From Phycisphaerales bacterium (GTDB taxonomy: Bacteria; Planctomycetota; Phycisphaerae; Phycisphaerales; UBA5793), in the NCBI GenBank assembly GCA_020852515.1, contig JADZAS010000003.1, positions 1 to 64,000 of the forward strand: a DNA stretch of 64,000 bases, given 5' to 3'. Each line of letters begins with the position of its first letter. Position 1 is the first letter of the stretch. This document shows, in pieces, positions 16,631-27,300 of the stretch. A model generated the notes under the pieces. The model was not told the DNA's origin. It searched no databases and saw nothing but the letters and a program-made list of their open reading frames with translations. Position numbers and translations under genes: made by a program.

Positions 16631-17923
16631 ATGGCGGATCCGGCGAAGAAGCCAGTCAAGAGCGTTGGTGAGGTCGGAGAGGACTTTGTTGAATGGCTCT
16701 GCCAAGCCCCGCTGGGACGCGATTTCCTCTTCCGTGGACAGAAGTACCCAGGGTCGAACGGCGAGATCGAGCTGTGCGACCTCTTGGTGCTCTTGGACGA
16801 CACGGCGATCCTCATTGAGGTCAAAACCGCGGATCGTGAGAAGCGGCCTGACCGCACTGATGCGGAATGGGCCAAGTACGCCAACTCACGAATGGAGAAG
16901 GCGCTCAGCCAGATCGAACGTGGCGTGAATGCGATCCGGAGTGGACAGGTCAAGGAGATCGAGAACGATCGGCAGGGTCGCGTCCCGATCGATCCCGCCA
17001 AGATCAGGCATGTGTACGGAATCGCGGTGGTTGATCACCCCACATTGGAAAAATGGGGTGGCGGGCCGATTCTGGAGTGCGACGGCGGCGATGTCAGTGT
17101 GCTCACCACGACTCACATCGAGTTGCAGGCACTTCTCTCGGAGCTCTCAACGGTTGGCGATCTTGTGGATTACCTGCAAGCCCGGGAGCAGTTCTTCGAG
17201 AAGAACCAACTCATGGGCGTCACCGAGTTGGACTTGCTGGCCACGTACAAACTTGACCCAGAGCGGTTTCGAGAGTGGGTCGCCACCCACGACGTGGTTC
17301 TGATTGGCGAAGGCTGCTGGGAGGGGTTCGAGGAGCTGGAAGTTCGGGAGCAGCGGGCAACAGCGGACAGGCCATCGCTCATCGTGGATATCCTGATTGA
17401 CAAGCTCCACGAGAGCGCCCATGCGAGTCTGCCACACATCAATGATCGTATCGCGCAGTTGGTTGATCCTATGGAACCAACGGCTGCATACGTGGCAGTC
17501 GCAAACGAGTTGGCGCGCATTCGGCGGCTCGAACGGCGGCTGATCGGTGAGAAGTTGATCAAAAAGAGCCAAAAGTGCGTTAATCAGAAGCGCGATCGCT
17601 GGTTTATTAGCGGCTCAGAGAGACACGAGCACGCAGTCTGCGTGTTCCTGGTTTCGTTGGATGGGCGAGAGGAACGGCTGCAGATGCTTGAAATGGTGAC
17701 CATCGCCGGGATGCTCAAGCTAGGGGAACGGCGAGTACTCGGAATCGCCACCGAACCAGTTCAGGGCGGCTACGGGTTCAGCATCGATGCATTCATGATT
17801 TGCGCCGACCCGAAAGAGGTAGAAGCGAAACTCCCTCAGGAAATGCGTGATTACCTGGATTCCCAGTTTGGGCCACCGCAGAAGTCGATCGCGACCGAGT
17901 TTGGCACCACGCCGGAGCAGTAA
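16631..17923 (+). CDS. PD-(D/E)XK nuclease-like defence protein (430 aa)
   Basis: The N-terminus (about residues 10-75) has GEDFVEWLCQ, then NGEIELCDLLVLLDDTAILI followed by EVKT. This gives the E...D...E-x-K arrangement of a restriction-like or NERD-like nuclease fold. The remaining 330 residues are alpha/beta with no named domain I can assign. AGGAG precedes ATG at 16631; an in-frame ATG at 16601 has a poorer site. It diverges from hsdM and converges on the HTH gene, leaving only 2 bp between stops. Probable defence nuclease, with role inferred. Confidence 0.7.
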   Translation: MADPAKKPVKSVGEVGEDFVEWLCQAPLGRDFLFRGQKYPGSNGEIELCDLLVLLDDTAILIEVKTADREKRPDRTDAEWAKYANSRMEKALSQIERGVNAIRSGQVKEIENDRQGRVPIDPAKIRHVYGIAVVDHPTLEKWGGGPILECDGGDVSVLTTTHIELQALLSELSTVGDLVDYLQAREQFFEKNQLMGVTELDLLATYKLDPERFREWVATHDVVLIGEGCWEGFEELEVREQRATADRPSLIVDILIDKLHESAHASLPHINDRIAQLVDPMEPTAAYVAVANELARIRRLERRLIGEKLIKKSQKCVNQKRDRWFISGSERHEHAVCVFLVSLDGREERLQMLEMVTIAGMLKLGERRVLGIATEPVQGGYGFSIDAFMICADPKEVEAKLPQEMRDYLDSQFGPPQKSIATEFGTTPEQ

Positions 17924-17925
17924 TG

Positions 17926-18320
17926 CTACTGCGCCATCCGTTTGATCCCAAGCCAGACGGTGCGCTGCGCATTCCAATCGTGCTGAGCTACCACGGCGCG
18001 CAATACCCGTTCATGGATTGGATCCCTTCCGTCCGTCACTGATGGCAGGTGCAGAATCTCCTCCTGAATGTCCGGTGCCAGGTTCAGCAGGTTCATGATC
18101 TGCGTCATCCGCGGCTGGGTGACGTGGACGAGGCGGGCGAGTTCAGACTGGTTGGCGACGACTCCGTCGTTGAGCAACTGGTCGAAGCGGATCGCCAGGG
18201 CCATCAGTTTGGAGATTCGCGGGATGCGACCCTTCGGCTCCGGCTTCTGCGGCGCCGGGCCGGTGATGGCGCGCTTGCGGTTGCCCTTGACCGTGAAGTG
18301 AATTTCCCGGGTGACGGTGG

Positions 18321-18324
<4 letters not shown>
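17926..18324 (-). CDS. ParB/KorB-type HTH protein linked to recombinase
   Basis: This 132-aa basic protein has a central helix-turn-helix, VANQSELARLVHVTQPRMTQ, at about residues 56-75. That resembles the KorB/ParB DNA-binding segment. The start overlaps the recombinase stop by 4 nt. Proteins of this type commonly travel with large serine recombinases, where they may act as directionality or regulatory factors. That role is an inference. Confidence 0.8.
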
Positions 18325-19909
<1,585 letters not shown>

Positions 19910-19913
<4 letters not shown>

Positions 19914-20416
19914 GGTTTCGCCTCCAACTGGAAGAACCGAAACCCGTTCAAGTGGCTGCCGGTGACCTTCTTGGCAATGGCCGTCAGTGTGCGGTAGCGC
20001 TGCCCGTCCCACTCGAAACCCTGCCCATCGTCGAGTACGACGACGCGGATCGTGCGGCCCTTGTACTTGCGCATGATGGCCGAGCCGGCTGAGGGCAGAC
20101 GCGGGTCGCGCGGCTCGGCGGTCGAGACTCCACGCGTGGCAGTGGGCGGGGCGTCCGGCTGGGGCGGGTGAATCTGCGTGCGCGGCGCCATGACGCGCAC
20201 CTCTGCGTCATCGGCCAATTCCGCCGCGCGGCGGCGCGCGCGTTCAGAGAGGTCGCCCTCGGCTTTGGCCTGAATGCGCCAGGCGATCTTGCGGATAAGG
20301 TACGCCCGGTGCCGCGTGCGGCAGGGCTGATTGCAGAGTTGCTCGTAGCGCTCCACGAGTTCGCTCGTGGTCATCCGTTGCAGGGCGTCGATCTCGCGTT
20401 CGATGGTCGTTGGCAT
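19910..20416 (-). CDS. DUF2924 family protein
   Basis: The 168-aa product fits DUF2924. It begins with a helical N-terminus (MPTTIEREIDALQRMTTSEL), contains RTRHRAYLIRKIAWRIQ, and ends with the conserved block GQRYRTLTAIAKKVTGSHLN followed by GFRFF. Such proteins are almost always coded next to large serine recombinases in Planctomycetota and Proteobacteria. They are thought to bind DNA or assist recombination, but the function is not established. Confidence 0.92.
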
Positions 20417-20448
20417 GTGGCGGCTCCTTTCGGCATGGAGACCCGGCC

Positions 20449-20673
20449 CTAACCGCGGGGCCGGTTCACCACAGTGAGGCGCGAAGGCTCGCCGAGTTCA
20501 AGTGCGATGTCGCGGGAATCTTCGGATTGGGCGGGCGGCGAAGATGCTCGCGTCCGGGCGACCCGGACGAACCGGACGAGGCCACATGCGAGGATGTGGG
20601 CGACCTCAGCGCGGCGCTCGTCGGCGGACATGGTGGCGGAATCGGTGATGGCGGGCACAGCGGGCTCCGGCAA
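20449..20673 (-). CDS. small recombinase-module protein (74 aa)
   Basis: This short protein contains MSADERRAEVAHILACGLVR, a pattern seen in small genes beside DUF2924 and serine recombinases. The start may be ATG at 20673 or the internal ATG at 20631, and neither has a strong ribosome site. It lies 32 bp upstream of DUF2924 on the same strand. The function is unknown. Confidence 0.6.
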   Translation of the reverse strand: MPEPAVPAITDSATMSADERRAEVAHILACGLVRFVRVARTRASSPPAQSEDSRDIALELGEPSRLTVVNRPRG

Positions 20674-20710
20674 CGGGCATGATGCGGCGCCAAACGAGGA
20701 GCGCCGTCAT

Positions 20711-20724
20711 GGGTTACCTATGCC
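20711..20724. repeat. right copy of 14-bp direct repeat, candidate att site
   Basis: GGGTTACCTATGCC is identical to 2601-2614 and lies 38 bp upstream of the recombinase-module small gene, a usual place for an att site. The flanks are unrelated beyond the 14 bp. It also falls at the start of a 34-codon reading frame (20709-20813) that I do not regard as a supported gene. Confidence 0.35.
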
Positions 20725-21033
20725 CGGGATCGATCGATTGCACACTCAGCGAGCGAAAGGATCTCGGAATATGCTCGCTGCGCAAGATGACCCATCAGGC
20801 AATCGACCTTTGAACTCCGATGTCCCCGAGCCTTCCAGCTTGAGACATGAATGGTTCACCTTGCGAAATCGACCGTCGAGATCACCCAGTCCCATGTTCT
20901 GAGCGACGAAACGTGGAAACTCCGAGAGCCCGCGGCAGACGGTCGGAGAACACGCAACGCACAGATCGCAACCCCCGGAAGAGCGCGGCCTTCCGCCGCC
21001 ATCGCGGTGCCGGACCCCAGAATCCGCTGATAC
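20725..21033. other. intergenic region beyond the recombinase module
   Basis: About 300 bp with no convincing gene, hairpin or tRNA. It separates the putative right edge of the defence island from the DUF3800 gene. Confidence 0.5.
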
Positions 21034-22095
21034 TTAGATAGTCGCACGGAATGCATTCGGATTCATGCTACGTCGCTCTTGCCGCATCTGTCGTAAGCCG
21101 CGGTACTGCCACTGGCGCTTCGGAAACTTCGCAGCGAGTGCGCGAACTAGTCCAACGTATTTGGCCACATGCGGAGTATGTCCATCTGGCAAAAGCGTGA
21201 CAAATCCGGGCCCGTCCTCTGGCACGTATGGGCAACAGCACATGAGGGATAGAAACTCTGGCCATCGATTGTCGTGATTGCGTAGGTCGTGAACAGCGCT
21301 GAAAGTGATTGCAGCCGCGATGTCGGCAATCTGCACCCCCGGTTCCTGGGCGGAGTCAACCCAGCGCAATCCTTCACCGACGAGTAGTCGCATGTCTATG
21401 CCTGCCTCTGTATCGAAGCGTTGTACGAAGGGGTGATCCGCTGTGTGGACTTGTTTAATGAGCGTCAATGGACTGCTGGCGCTCCAAGCTGTCAGCCACG
21501 ACAAGAGCATCACCTTGAATACTTGTTTCTCCCTGCCAGTTGGGTTCTTCGTCAGTCGATCAATCAGGATGTCAACCGTTGACCAGCAATCGCGGTAGGG
21601 TGGCTCGGAGAGATACAGCACTGCGTGATGGACGCACTCTTGTATGGACTCGGTGTATAGCAGCAGTTTCAGCACCTCCTGCGCGCTGAGATTGGCAATC
21701 TGACGCGAAAGCGTCAACACTTCGTCACGCATCGTTTGGTGAACGCAGATGGCTGCATGTTCTCGAAGGGACTTCGATAGATGCAATGGCAACTCTTCGG
21801 CATGACCAGCCAGGTCCGACAAGTCGGCTGTAACCGGCAGGATCATCACACCGGGCACACTGCCCAGTATGTCTGCGAACCGAGCACGGTTGGCACTGGA
21901 AAGTCGCGAACCCTTCGGCTCACCGCTGCCATTGCGTTCGGATTTGTCGAGTCCACTTACAAATCGCGCAAACTGCTCGAGTAGTGCTTGTTCGCGTATC
22001 TCTGGCACAACCACGCCGACCACAACCGCCGCTGAATGATCGTCGGCGGATTTCGGAACCTGGAAGGAGCCGGATTCGTCGATGAAGATGCGCAT
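21034..22095 (-). CDS. DUF3800 domain protein
   Basis: The 353-aa product begins MRIFIDESGSF and later has GVQIADIAAAITFSAV, both hallmarks of DUF3800, which is predicted to have an RNase H-like fold with acidic residues. The proteins are common in mobile and defence regions, with unknown biochemical activity. Base composition is less GC-rich than the neighbours, which could indicate separate transfer. A single gene with no overlapping partner. Confidence 0.85.
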   Translation of the reverse strand: MRIFIDESGSFQVPKSADDHSAAVVVGVVVPEIREQALLEQFARFVSGLDKSERNGSGEPKGSRLSSANRARFADILGSVPGVMILPVTADLSDLAGHAEELPLHLSKSLREHAAICVHQTMRDEVLTLSRQIANLSAQEVLKLLLYTESIQECVHHAVLYLSEPPYRDCWSTVDILIDRLTKNPTGREKQVFKVMLLSWLTAWSASSPLTLIKQVHTADHPFVQRFDTEAGIDMRLLVGEGLRWVDSAQEPGVQIADIAAAITFSAVHDLRNHDNRWPEFLSLMCCCPYVPEDGPGFVTLLPDGHTPHVAKYVGLVRALAAKFPKRQWQYRGLRQMRQERRSMNPNAFRATI

Positions 22096-22225
22096 TGGGC
22101 TCTGATTCTATCGTTGACATGACACGCAGCGGAGAACCACGGCGCCCAGCTGGCCTATTCGTGGGCTGCCAATTCCTGCTTACCGCTCGAATCTGATTGT
22201 GGTGGAAGCACGTCACCCGAACACC

Positions 22226-22250
22226 GTTGCGCCACCTCACCGAGCGCAAC
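22226..22250. repeat. hairpin repeat, copy A (GTTGCGC / GCGCAAC)
   Basis: GTTGCGC, an 11-nt loop, and GCGCAAC make a 7-bp stem. The same arm and loop lengths recur at 23441-23465 and 34159-34183, and the loops share the CTC...CGA pattern. The similarity continues for tens of bases downstream. It lies upstream of DUF3800 in non-coding DNA. Confidence 0.65.
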
Positions 22251-22331
22251 AGTCGGTGTTGTGCTCCCTTTGAGGGCAACCGGTGATGCGAAATGGGCAA
22301 GCCGCCCTGCCCTGAGCATGGCGTACCTTCG

Positions 22332-22673
22332 TCATGTGTGTCCGCAGTGCGAGCACTTTGCTCCATTCCAGCCATGTACGAATCCGCATCTTGGGCAACG
22401 CGTCTCGTCCTCCGACGAGGCGAATGCTTGAAAGTCGCTCGACTCCAAGTTCGACGCTGACGTCTTGCGTTGAGCGTCAAGTTTAGCTTGCTCCCACTGC
22501 TCGTTAAGCCAGTTGACGCCGCGCGCCGTGGATTGCATCGTCTTCTGCGTCTGGCTTCGAAACGACTCCTGTTTCAATCGCTCAGATCCCGAAACGGCGC
22601 CTGCGGCCTGCTTGCCTGCCCAGATCAGAGAGGCGACGATGATGACGACACCGAAGAAAATGAGACGAGCCAT
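22332..22673 (-). CDS. small membrane-anchored protein with C-terminal zinc ribbon
   Basis: This 113-aa protein has an N-terminal membrane segment (ARLIFFGVVIIVASLIWAGK) and a charged helical middle. A C-terminal zinc ribbon is formed by CPRCGF and CSHCGHT. GGGAGA precedes the start. I cannot name the family. The topology suggests an inner-membrane anchor with a cytoplasmic metal-binding knuckle. Confidence 0.65.
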   Translation of the reverse strand: MARLIFFGVVIIVASLIWAGKQAAGAVSGSERLKQESFRSQTQKTMQSTARGVNWLNEQWEQAKLDAQRKTSASNLESSDFQAFASSEDETRCPRCGFVHGWNGAKCSHCGHT

Positions 22674-22718
22674 AGCGAGTCTCCCACGACCTCGAGAATA
22701 CCATCAGGCGGTACGCCG

Positions 22719-23063
22719 ATGCCAGACGATTCTAGCCCAATGCAGTGGATCGGGTGGGGAGCTGGAGCAGTGGCCCTCTACCTCGTGGTGTCGAACACGC
22801 TCTATCTCATTATCGGGGCGAGGCTTCTACAACTACTTCCCGGGGTCAACGTCAATGGGTTTCGGGGCACAATCCGCCTCGCACTGCTCCTCGTGATCAC
22901 GATTGCCGCCACGGCGTGGTGGTTGTTCAAGTGGCCGCTGGTCCGGATTGCACGACGCCAACCAACGCCTTGGAGGGTCGAACTCGTGAGTCGCATTTGC
23001 ATCGCGGCGAGAGTCTCGAATCGCGTTTTGGACATTGTCGCGCGAAGAGCCACTGCTCGATAG
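22719..23063 (+). CDS. small two-helix membrane protein, unknown
   Basis: ATG at 22719 gives 114 aa with two hydrophobic segments, about residues 9-35 (GWGAGAVALYLVVSNTLYLI) and 48-70 (TIRLALLLVITIAATAWWLF). The C-terminus is basic. There is no clear ribosome site, so the start and even the gene are uncertain. The membrane pattern is the main support. It diverges from the zinc-ribbon gene. Confidence 0.45.
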   Translation: MPDDSSPMQWIGWGAGAVALYLVVSNTLYLIIGARLLQLLPGVNVNGFRGTIRLALLLVITIAATAWWLFKWPLVRIARRQPTPWRVELVSRICIAARVSNRVLDIVARRATAR

Positions 23064-23434
23064 CAACACTGCAATTCGCGAGTTACCAATGCCGCGCCAT
23101 CAAAAGCGCGCCGTCGCCGCGCCCGTGAAGAAGTCGGTACTGGTATGGACTTGTACAGTTGTTTGTCCATCTGCGACGTCCATGGGATTTGCTCCTACTC
23201 GTGCTCATGCCGGCGTGAACGCGAGGAAAGCATGCTCATCGGACGCCTCCTTCGCACGAGGGAATCGCTGACTCCATCCACCGCAAATGGCGGCCGCAGC
23301 CTCTGAGACGAACGGCCAGCCAGGCGACAGCATGCTGTGACGCTGCTGCAGCCTACCAGCGCGCCCGTGCGATGTGCCGGACGACGAGCCACGATCTCGA
23401 AAGCCTGGCGGAGATGACACGGCGCCAGTGCGCG

Positions 23435-23550
23435 AACACCGTTGCGCCCGCTCATCGAGCGCAACAGTGGGGGTTGCGCTCCCTGTAGGGGAGACAACCC
23501 CCTCATAACCCCGTACCCTGCGAAACAGAGACTCGGAGAGACTTTTGGCC
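23435..23550. repeat. dispersed repeat, copy B, with hairpin 23441-23465
   Basis: The GTTGCGC/GCGCAAC hairpin is followed by GGGGGTTGCGCTCC and, further on, by a CTCATAACCCC stretch and GAGACTCGGAGAGACTTTTGGC-like sequence. Copy C near 34150-34270 shares the hairpin, the GCGCTC segment, the CTCATA segment and a GAGACTCG...GAGA end. Copy A shares the first half. No open reading frame explains the conservation. Confidence 0.55.
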
Positions 23551-23673
23551 CGAACCGGCGCTTTTGCCGACCCGGGCCGCGCCCATCGGTTATGACCTCA
23601 GCGCGAGCGGAGACACGGCCCGACATCGCTCCCTTCGCCAAGTCCTTGCACAACAGTGGCCTGCAAACGCAAA

Positions 23674-23740
23674 CGCCGCCGAGGTCTCTCGGCGGCGATT
23701 CCATTAAACCACAGGGCCGGCTGCATTTGCAACCGGCCCT
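23674..23740. other. two adjacent strong hairpins
   Basis: CGCCGCCGAG-GTCT-CTCGGCGGCG (23674-23697) has a 10-bp stem with a 4-nt loop. AGGGCCGG/CCGGCCCT (23713-23740) has an 8-bp stem. Neither is followed by a T-run. They may be structured-RNA or transcript-end signals in the gap after the efflux operon. Confidence 0.4.
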
Positions 23741-23979
23741 TCAATAGAGGGGGCGCAACACTCTTCGCAACAGGGCGAGAGCGGAAAAGAGACACGCGCG
23801 GCGGGCGGCGGTTTCCAAAGTTGCAAATGGCACTTCCGCTATGGCAGAACAGGCTGGTTCATGGCGTTCGCCGAGCGTCTCGCTTCGGTGCTCAGGGTCG
23901 CTCCGGACTCCGATTTGAGCCGGCCCAGGGCTCGGGCGCGGGCTAACCCGTCGCCATATCTCGTGCTCCTTTCTGGGGA

Positions 23980-24255
23980 TCACTGACCGTGCCGAAAGTA
24001 AAGCCACATCTGCCATGCCGCCCACGCCGTTATGAAGATGCAAGCGGTGAACGAAATGGGGTTCAGATGCAGGTGCCGATAGATGCGGTACTCGCGAATG
24101 ATCCAGAGTGCCCAGGCGCCATCGACGATGATCGCTGCGCTCGCGATCGAAAGCACCTTCCATCTAGGCGGCGCGGGATCTGCTGGTCGCCGAAGTGGTT
24201 GCTGACGCGGCGGGCGCTTGCGTCGTCGTCGTGACTTTCTGCGATACGACATCAT
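23980..24255 (-). CDS. small membrane protein at end of efflux operon
   Basis: The 91-residue product starts MMSYRRKSRRRRKRPP and has two hydrophobic segments (VLSIASAAIIVDGAWALWII and ISFTACIFITAWAAWQMWLY). A TTG at 24309, 4 bp after the czcA stop, would add 18 residues. A strongly basic N-terminus followed by two helices suggests an inner-membrane protein with the N-terminus inside. It probably shares the czcCBA transcript, and its function is unknown. Confidence 0.6.
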   Translation of the reverse strand: MMSYRRKSRRRRKRPPRQQPLRRPADPAPPRWKVLSIASAAIIVDGAWALWIIREYRIYRHLHLNPISFTACIFITAWAAWQMWLYFRHGQ

Positions 24256-24313
24256 GGCGCGGCTCGTGCAATCTTCGAAGTCCGTGGGGCGAGCCCATCT
24301 GCTGGCCAAGCGC

Positions 24314-27300
24314 TCAGTCTGTCCCGCTCGGCGGCTCGGGGGGTCGATCCTGTCTGTTCGATTCGCTCGGCGCGCCCGGCAATGGCGGAGAAGGGCCCTT
24401 CGCGGCGGAGGGTGGCTCGACGACCGCGGCGTTCACTTCGAGCGGACCTTCATGCGGCCCTTCCCACGGTTGCGAAACGGGCAGCGGGCGGCCGGTCGGA
24501 TCCCAGCCGGTGAAGATGCGGTAGAGTGCGGGGAGGACGAGCAGCGTGAGCAGCGTGCTGGACGTCAGGCCGCCGATCACGACGGTGGCCAGGGGCTTCT
24601 GCACCTCCGCGCCGGTGCCAGTCGCCAGAGCCATTGGGACGAATCCGAGCGAGGCGACCAGCGCGGTCATCAGCACGGGGCGCAGTCGCGTCAGACACCC
24701 TCGGACGATTGCTGCGTCACGCGCCAGTCCTTCAGCGCGGAGTTGGTTGATAAACGTGACCATGACCAGTCCATTGAGCACGGCCACGCCGGAGAGGGCG
24801 ATGAAACCGACGGCTGCGGATATGGAAAATGGCATTCCGCGCAACCAGAGCGCCACGATGCCGCCCGTGAGGCCGAGGGGGACGGCGCTAAAGACCAGGA
24901 GGGCATACTTGACGCTCTTGAAGGTCGAGAAGAGCAGCAGGAAGATCAGGAAGAAGCAGATCGGCACGACGATGGTCAGCCGCTGCTTGGCTGCGACGAG
25001 ATTCTCATACTGGCCGCCCCAGTCGAGCCAGCCGCCTGGAGGAAGCGGCACGTTTGCAACCTGTGCCTGTGCCTCCTTGACGAACGAGCCGAGGTCGCGG
25101 CCGCGCACATTGCATTGCACGACGATGCGGCGCTTTCCGTTCTCGCGACTGATCTGGTTGGTCCCTTCGGCCACCTCGATGGCGGCGACATGGCCCAAGG
25201 GAATGAAACCCGTCTCCTCATGATCGACGCCATTCAACCCGCCCGTGGCGCTTGCGAGTTGTATTGTCTGCGCCGGCTCCGGACCACGGGGGAGAGGGAT
25301 GGGCAGACGGTCGAGCACATCAATTCGACCGCGGAGCGCATCGGGCAGGCGCACGACCAGATCGAACCTTCGATCACCTTCGAACACGAGACCGGCCTCG
25401 GCCCCGCCCATCGCCACGGCGACGACGGCATGCACATCGGCGACGCTCAAGCCGTAGCGGGCGATGGCTGACCGATCGATGTCAACGGTCATAACGGGCA
25501 GACCCTCGGTCTGCTCGACTTTGGCGTCGGCAGCGCCGGGAATGGACTGAAGCACTTCGAGTATCACCTGAGCGGTCTCCTGCATCGTGTCGAAATCGTC
25601 GCCGTAGACCTTGACCGCAACATCGCCTCGCACGCCGGCGATGAGCTCGTTGAATCGCATCTGGATCGGTTGAGTGAACTCGTAGTTCTGGCCGGGAAGC
25701 AGCGAGGTTTCGGTTTGGATCAGCTCGAGCAGGGCACCCTTGTGTCCTTTCAAGTTCGGGCCCTCCTCTTCGTGTGTCCCTTCGCCATCCTCCTGCGCGT
25801 GGCCAGCCACTCCCATCCGCTGGATTTCTTCCTTCCTCTCCGCGGCCAGCCGTCGGAGCTCTGGTTCGCTGCGCCACTCCTCCTGCGGTTTGAAGATGAC
25901 GAAGGTGTCGCTGATGTTCGGCGGCATAGGGTCGGCGGCCAGCTCGGCTGTGCCGGTCTTGGAGAAGACAAAGGCAACCTCCGGGAATTGCGCCAGCGTC
26001 TGCTCGAGTTGGAATTGCATGTCTTGCGACATCGACAGGGAAGTACTCGGCATTCGAAGGGCTTGAAGCGCCAAGTCCTTCTCGTCGAGCGTTGGCACAA
26101 ACTCCTGCCCGAGTCGAGTGAAGAGGACCGCTGAAGCGGTGAACGCCACCACCGCAGTCGCGACGACGAGCCAGCGAAGGCGCATCGCCCACGCCAGGAC
26201 CGGCTGGTAGACCGCCTTGGCCCAGCGAATGAGAAACATCTCCTTCTCCTGCACTCGCCCCCGGATCAGGATGGCCACCATCGCCGGCACGAACGTGAGA
26301 GAAAGGATGAAGGCACTCGCCAGGGCGAAGATGACCGTCAGCGCCATGGGCCGGAACATCTTGCCTTCGACGCCGGTAAGGGCGAGGATCGGAATGTACA
26401 CGGTGATGATGATCGCCTGGCCGTACACCGATGGCTGGATCATCTCTTTGGCGGCCACCATGACCTCGTGCAGCCGCTCCTGAAGGGTGAGCAATCGACC
26501 TTCGTGATGCTGCCGTTCGGCCAGGCGACGAAGGCAGTTCTCGACAATGATGACCGCACCATCGACGATGAGGCCGAAGTCGATCGCGCCCAGCGACATC
26601 AGGTTTCCGCTGACGTTGTTCTGAACCATGCCGGTGGCTGCCATGAGCATCGAAAGCGGAATGGCGAGCGCGCAGATGATCGCGGCGCGGAAGTTGCCCA
26701 GAAGCAGGAGCAGCACGACGATGACGAGAATGGCGCCCTCAATAAGGTTCTTCTGAACGGTGTAGATCGTCGCATCGACGAGTTTGGTTCGGTTGAGCAC
26801 GGGCTGCACGACGATGCCCGGCGGAAGACTGCGGCTGACCTCGGCCATCTTGGCGTCAACGGCGGCGGCGACCGTGCGGCTGTTGGCGCCGATAAGCATG
26901 ATCGCCGTCCCGACCACGACCTCTTCGCCGTTCTCGCTGGCCGACCCCGTCCGGAGTTCCCTTCCGATCGCGACGCCACCGGGGACGGCAATGTCGCGGA
27001 TATAGATCGGCACGCCATTGCGCGTCCCGACGACGACCGATTCCAACTGCTCGATGGTCTCGATTCGACCGGTGGCGCGCACGAGGTATGACTCGCCCTT
27101 GTGCTCAACGTACCCGGCGCCGGTCGAGACGTTATTCCGCTCGATCGCTTCAATGACCTCGGCGAAACTCAATCCATAGGACACAAGCCTCATCGGATCA
27201 GGCTGCACGTGGTACTGCTTGACGTAACCGCCGATGGCGTCGACGCCCGCGACGTCCTTCACGCTCTTGAGCTGCGGCCGAATGATCCAATCCTGCACCT

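Larger units (their letters stand above)
23064..23979. other. gene-poor region with repeats
   Basis: About 900 bp without a gene I trust. It holds hairpin repeat copy B with its extended similarity (about 23435-23550) and a pair of strong hairpins at 23674-23740. Reading frames here have no recognisable product and cross these repeats. It may be remnant DNA between the recombinase region and the efflux operon. Confidence 0.5.

Noticed and set aside
20709-20813. Short plus-strand frame starting MGYLCPGSIDC at the right 14-bp repeat
   Set aside because: Only 34 codons, no ribosome site and no recognised protein; it may be the remnant of a gene cut by integration, but that is not supported.
23195-23704. 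169-aa minus-strand frame in the gene-poor region
   Set aside because: It spans the dispersed repeat and a hairpin, and its similarity to a frame near 22 kb is explained by the shared repeat, not by a protein family.
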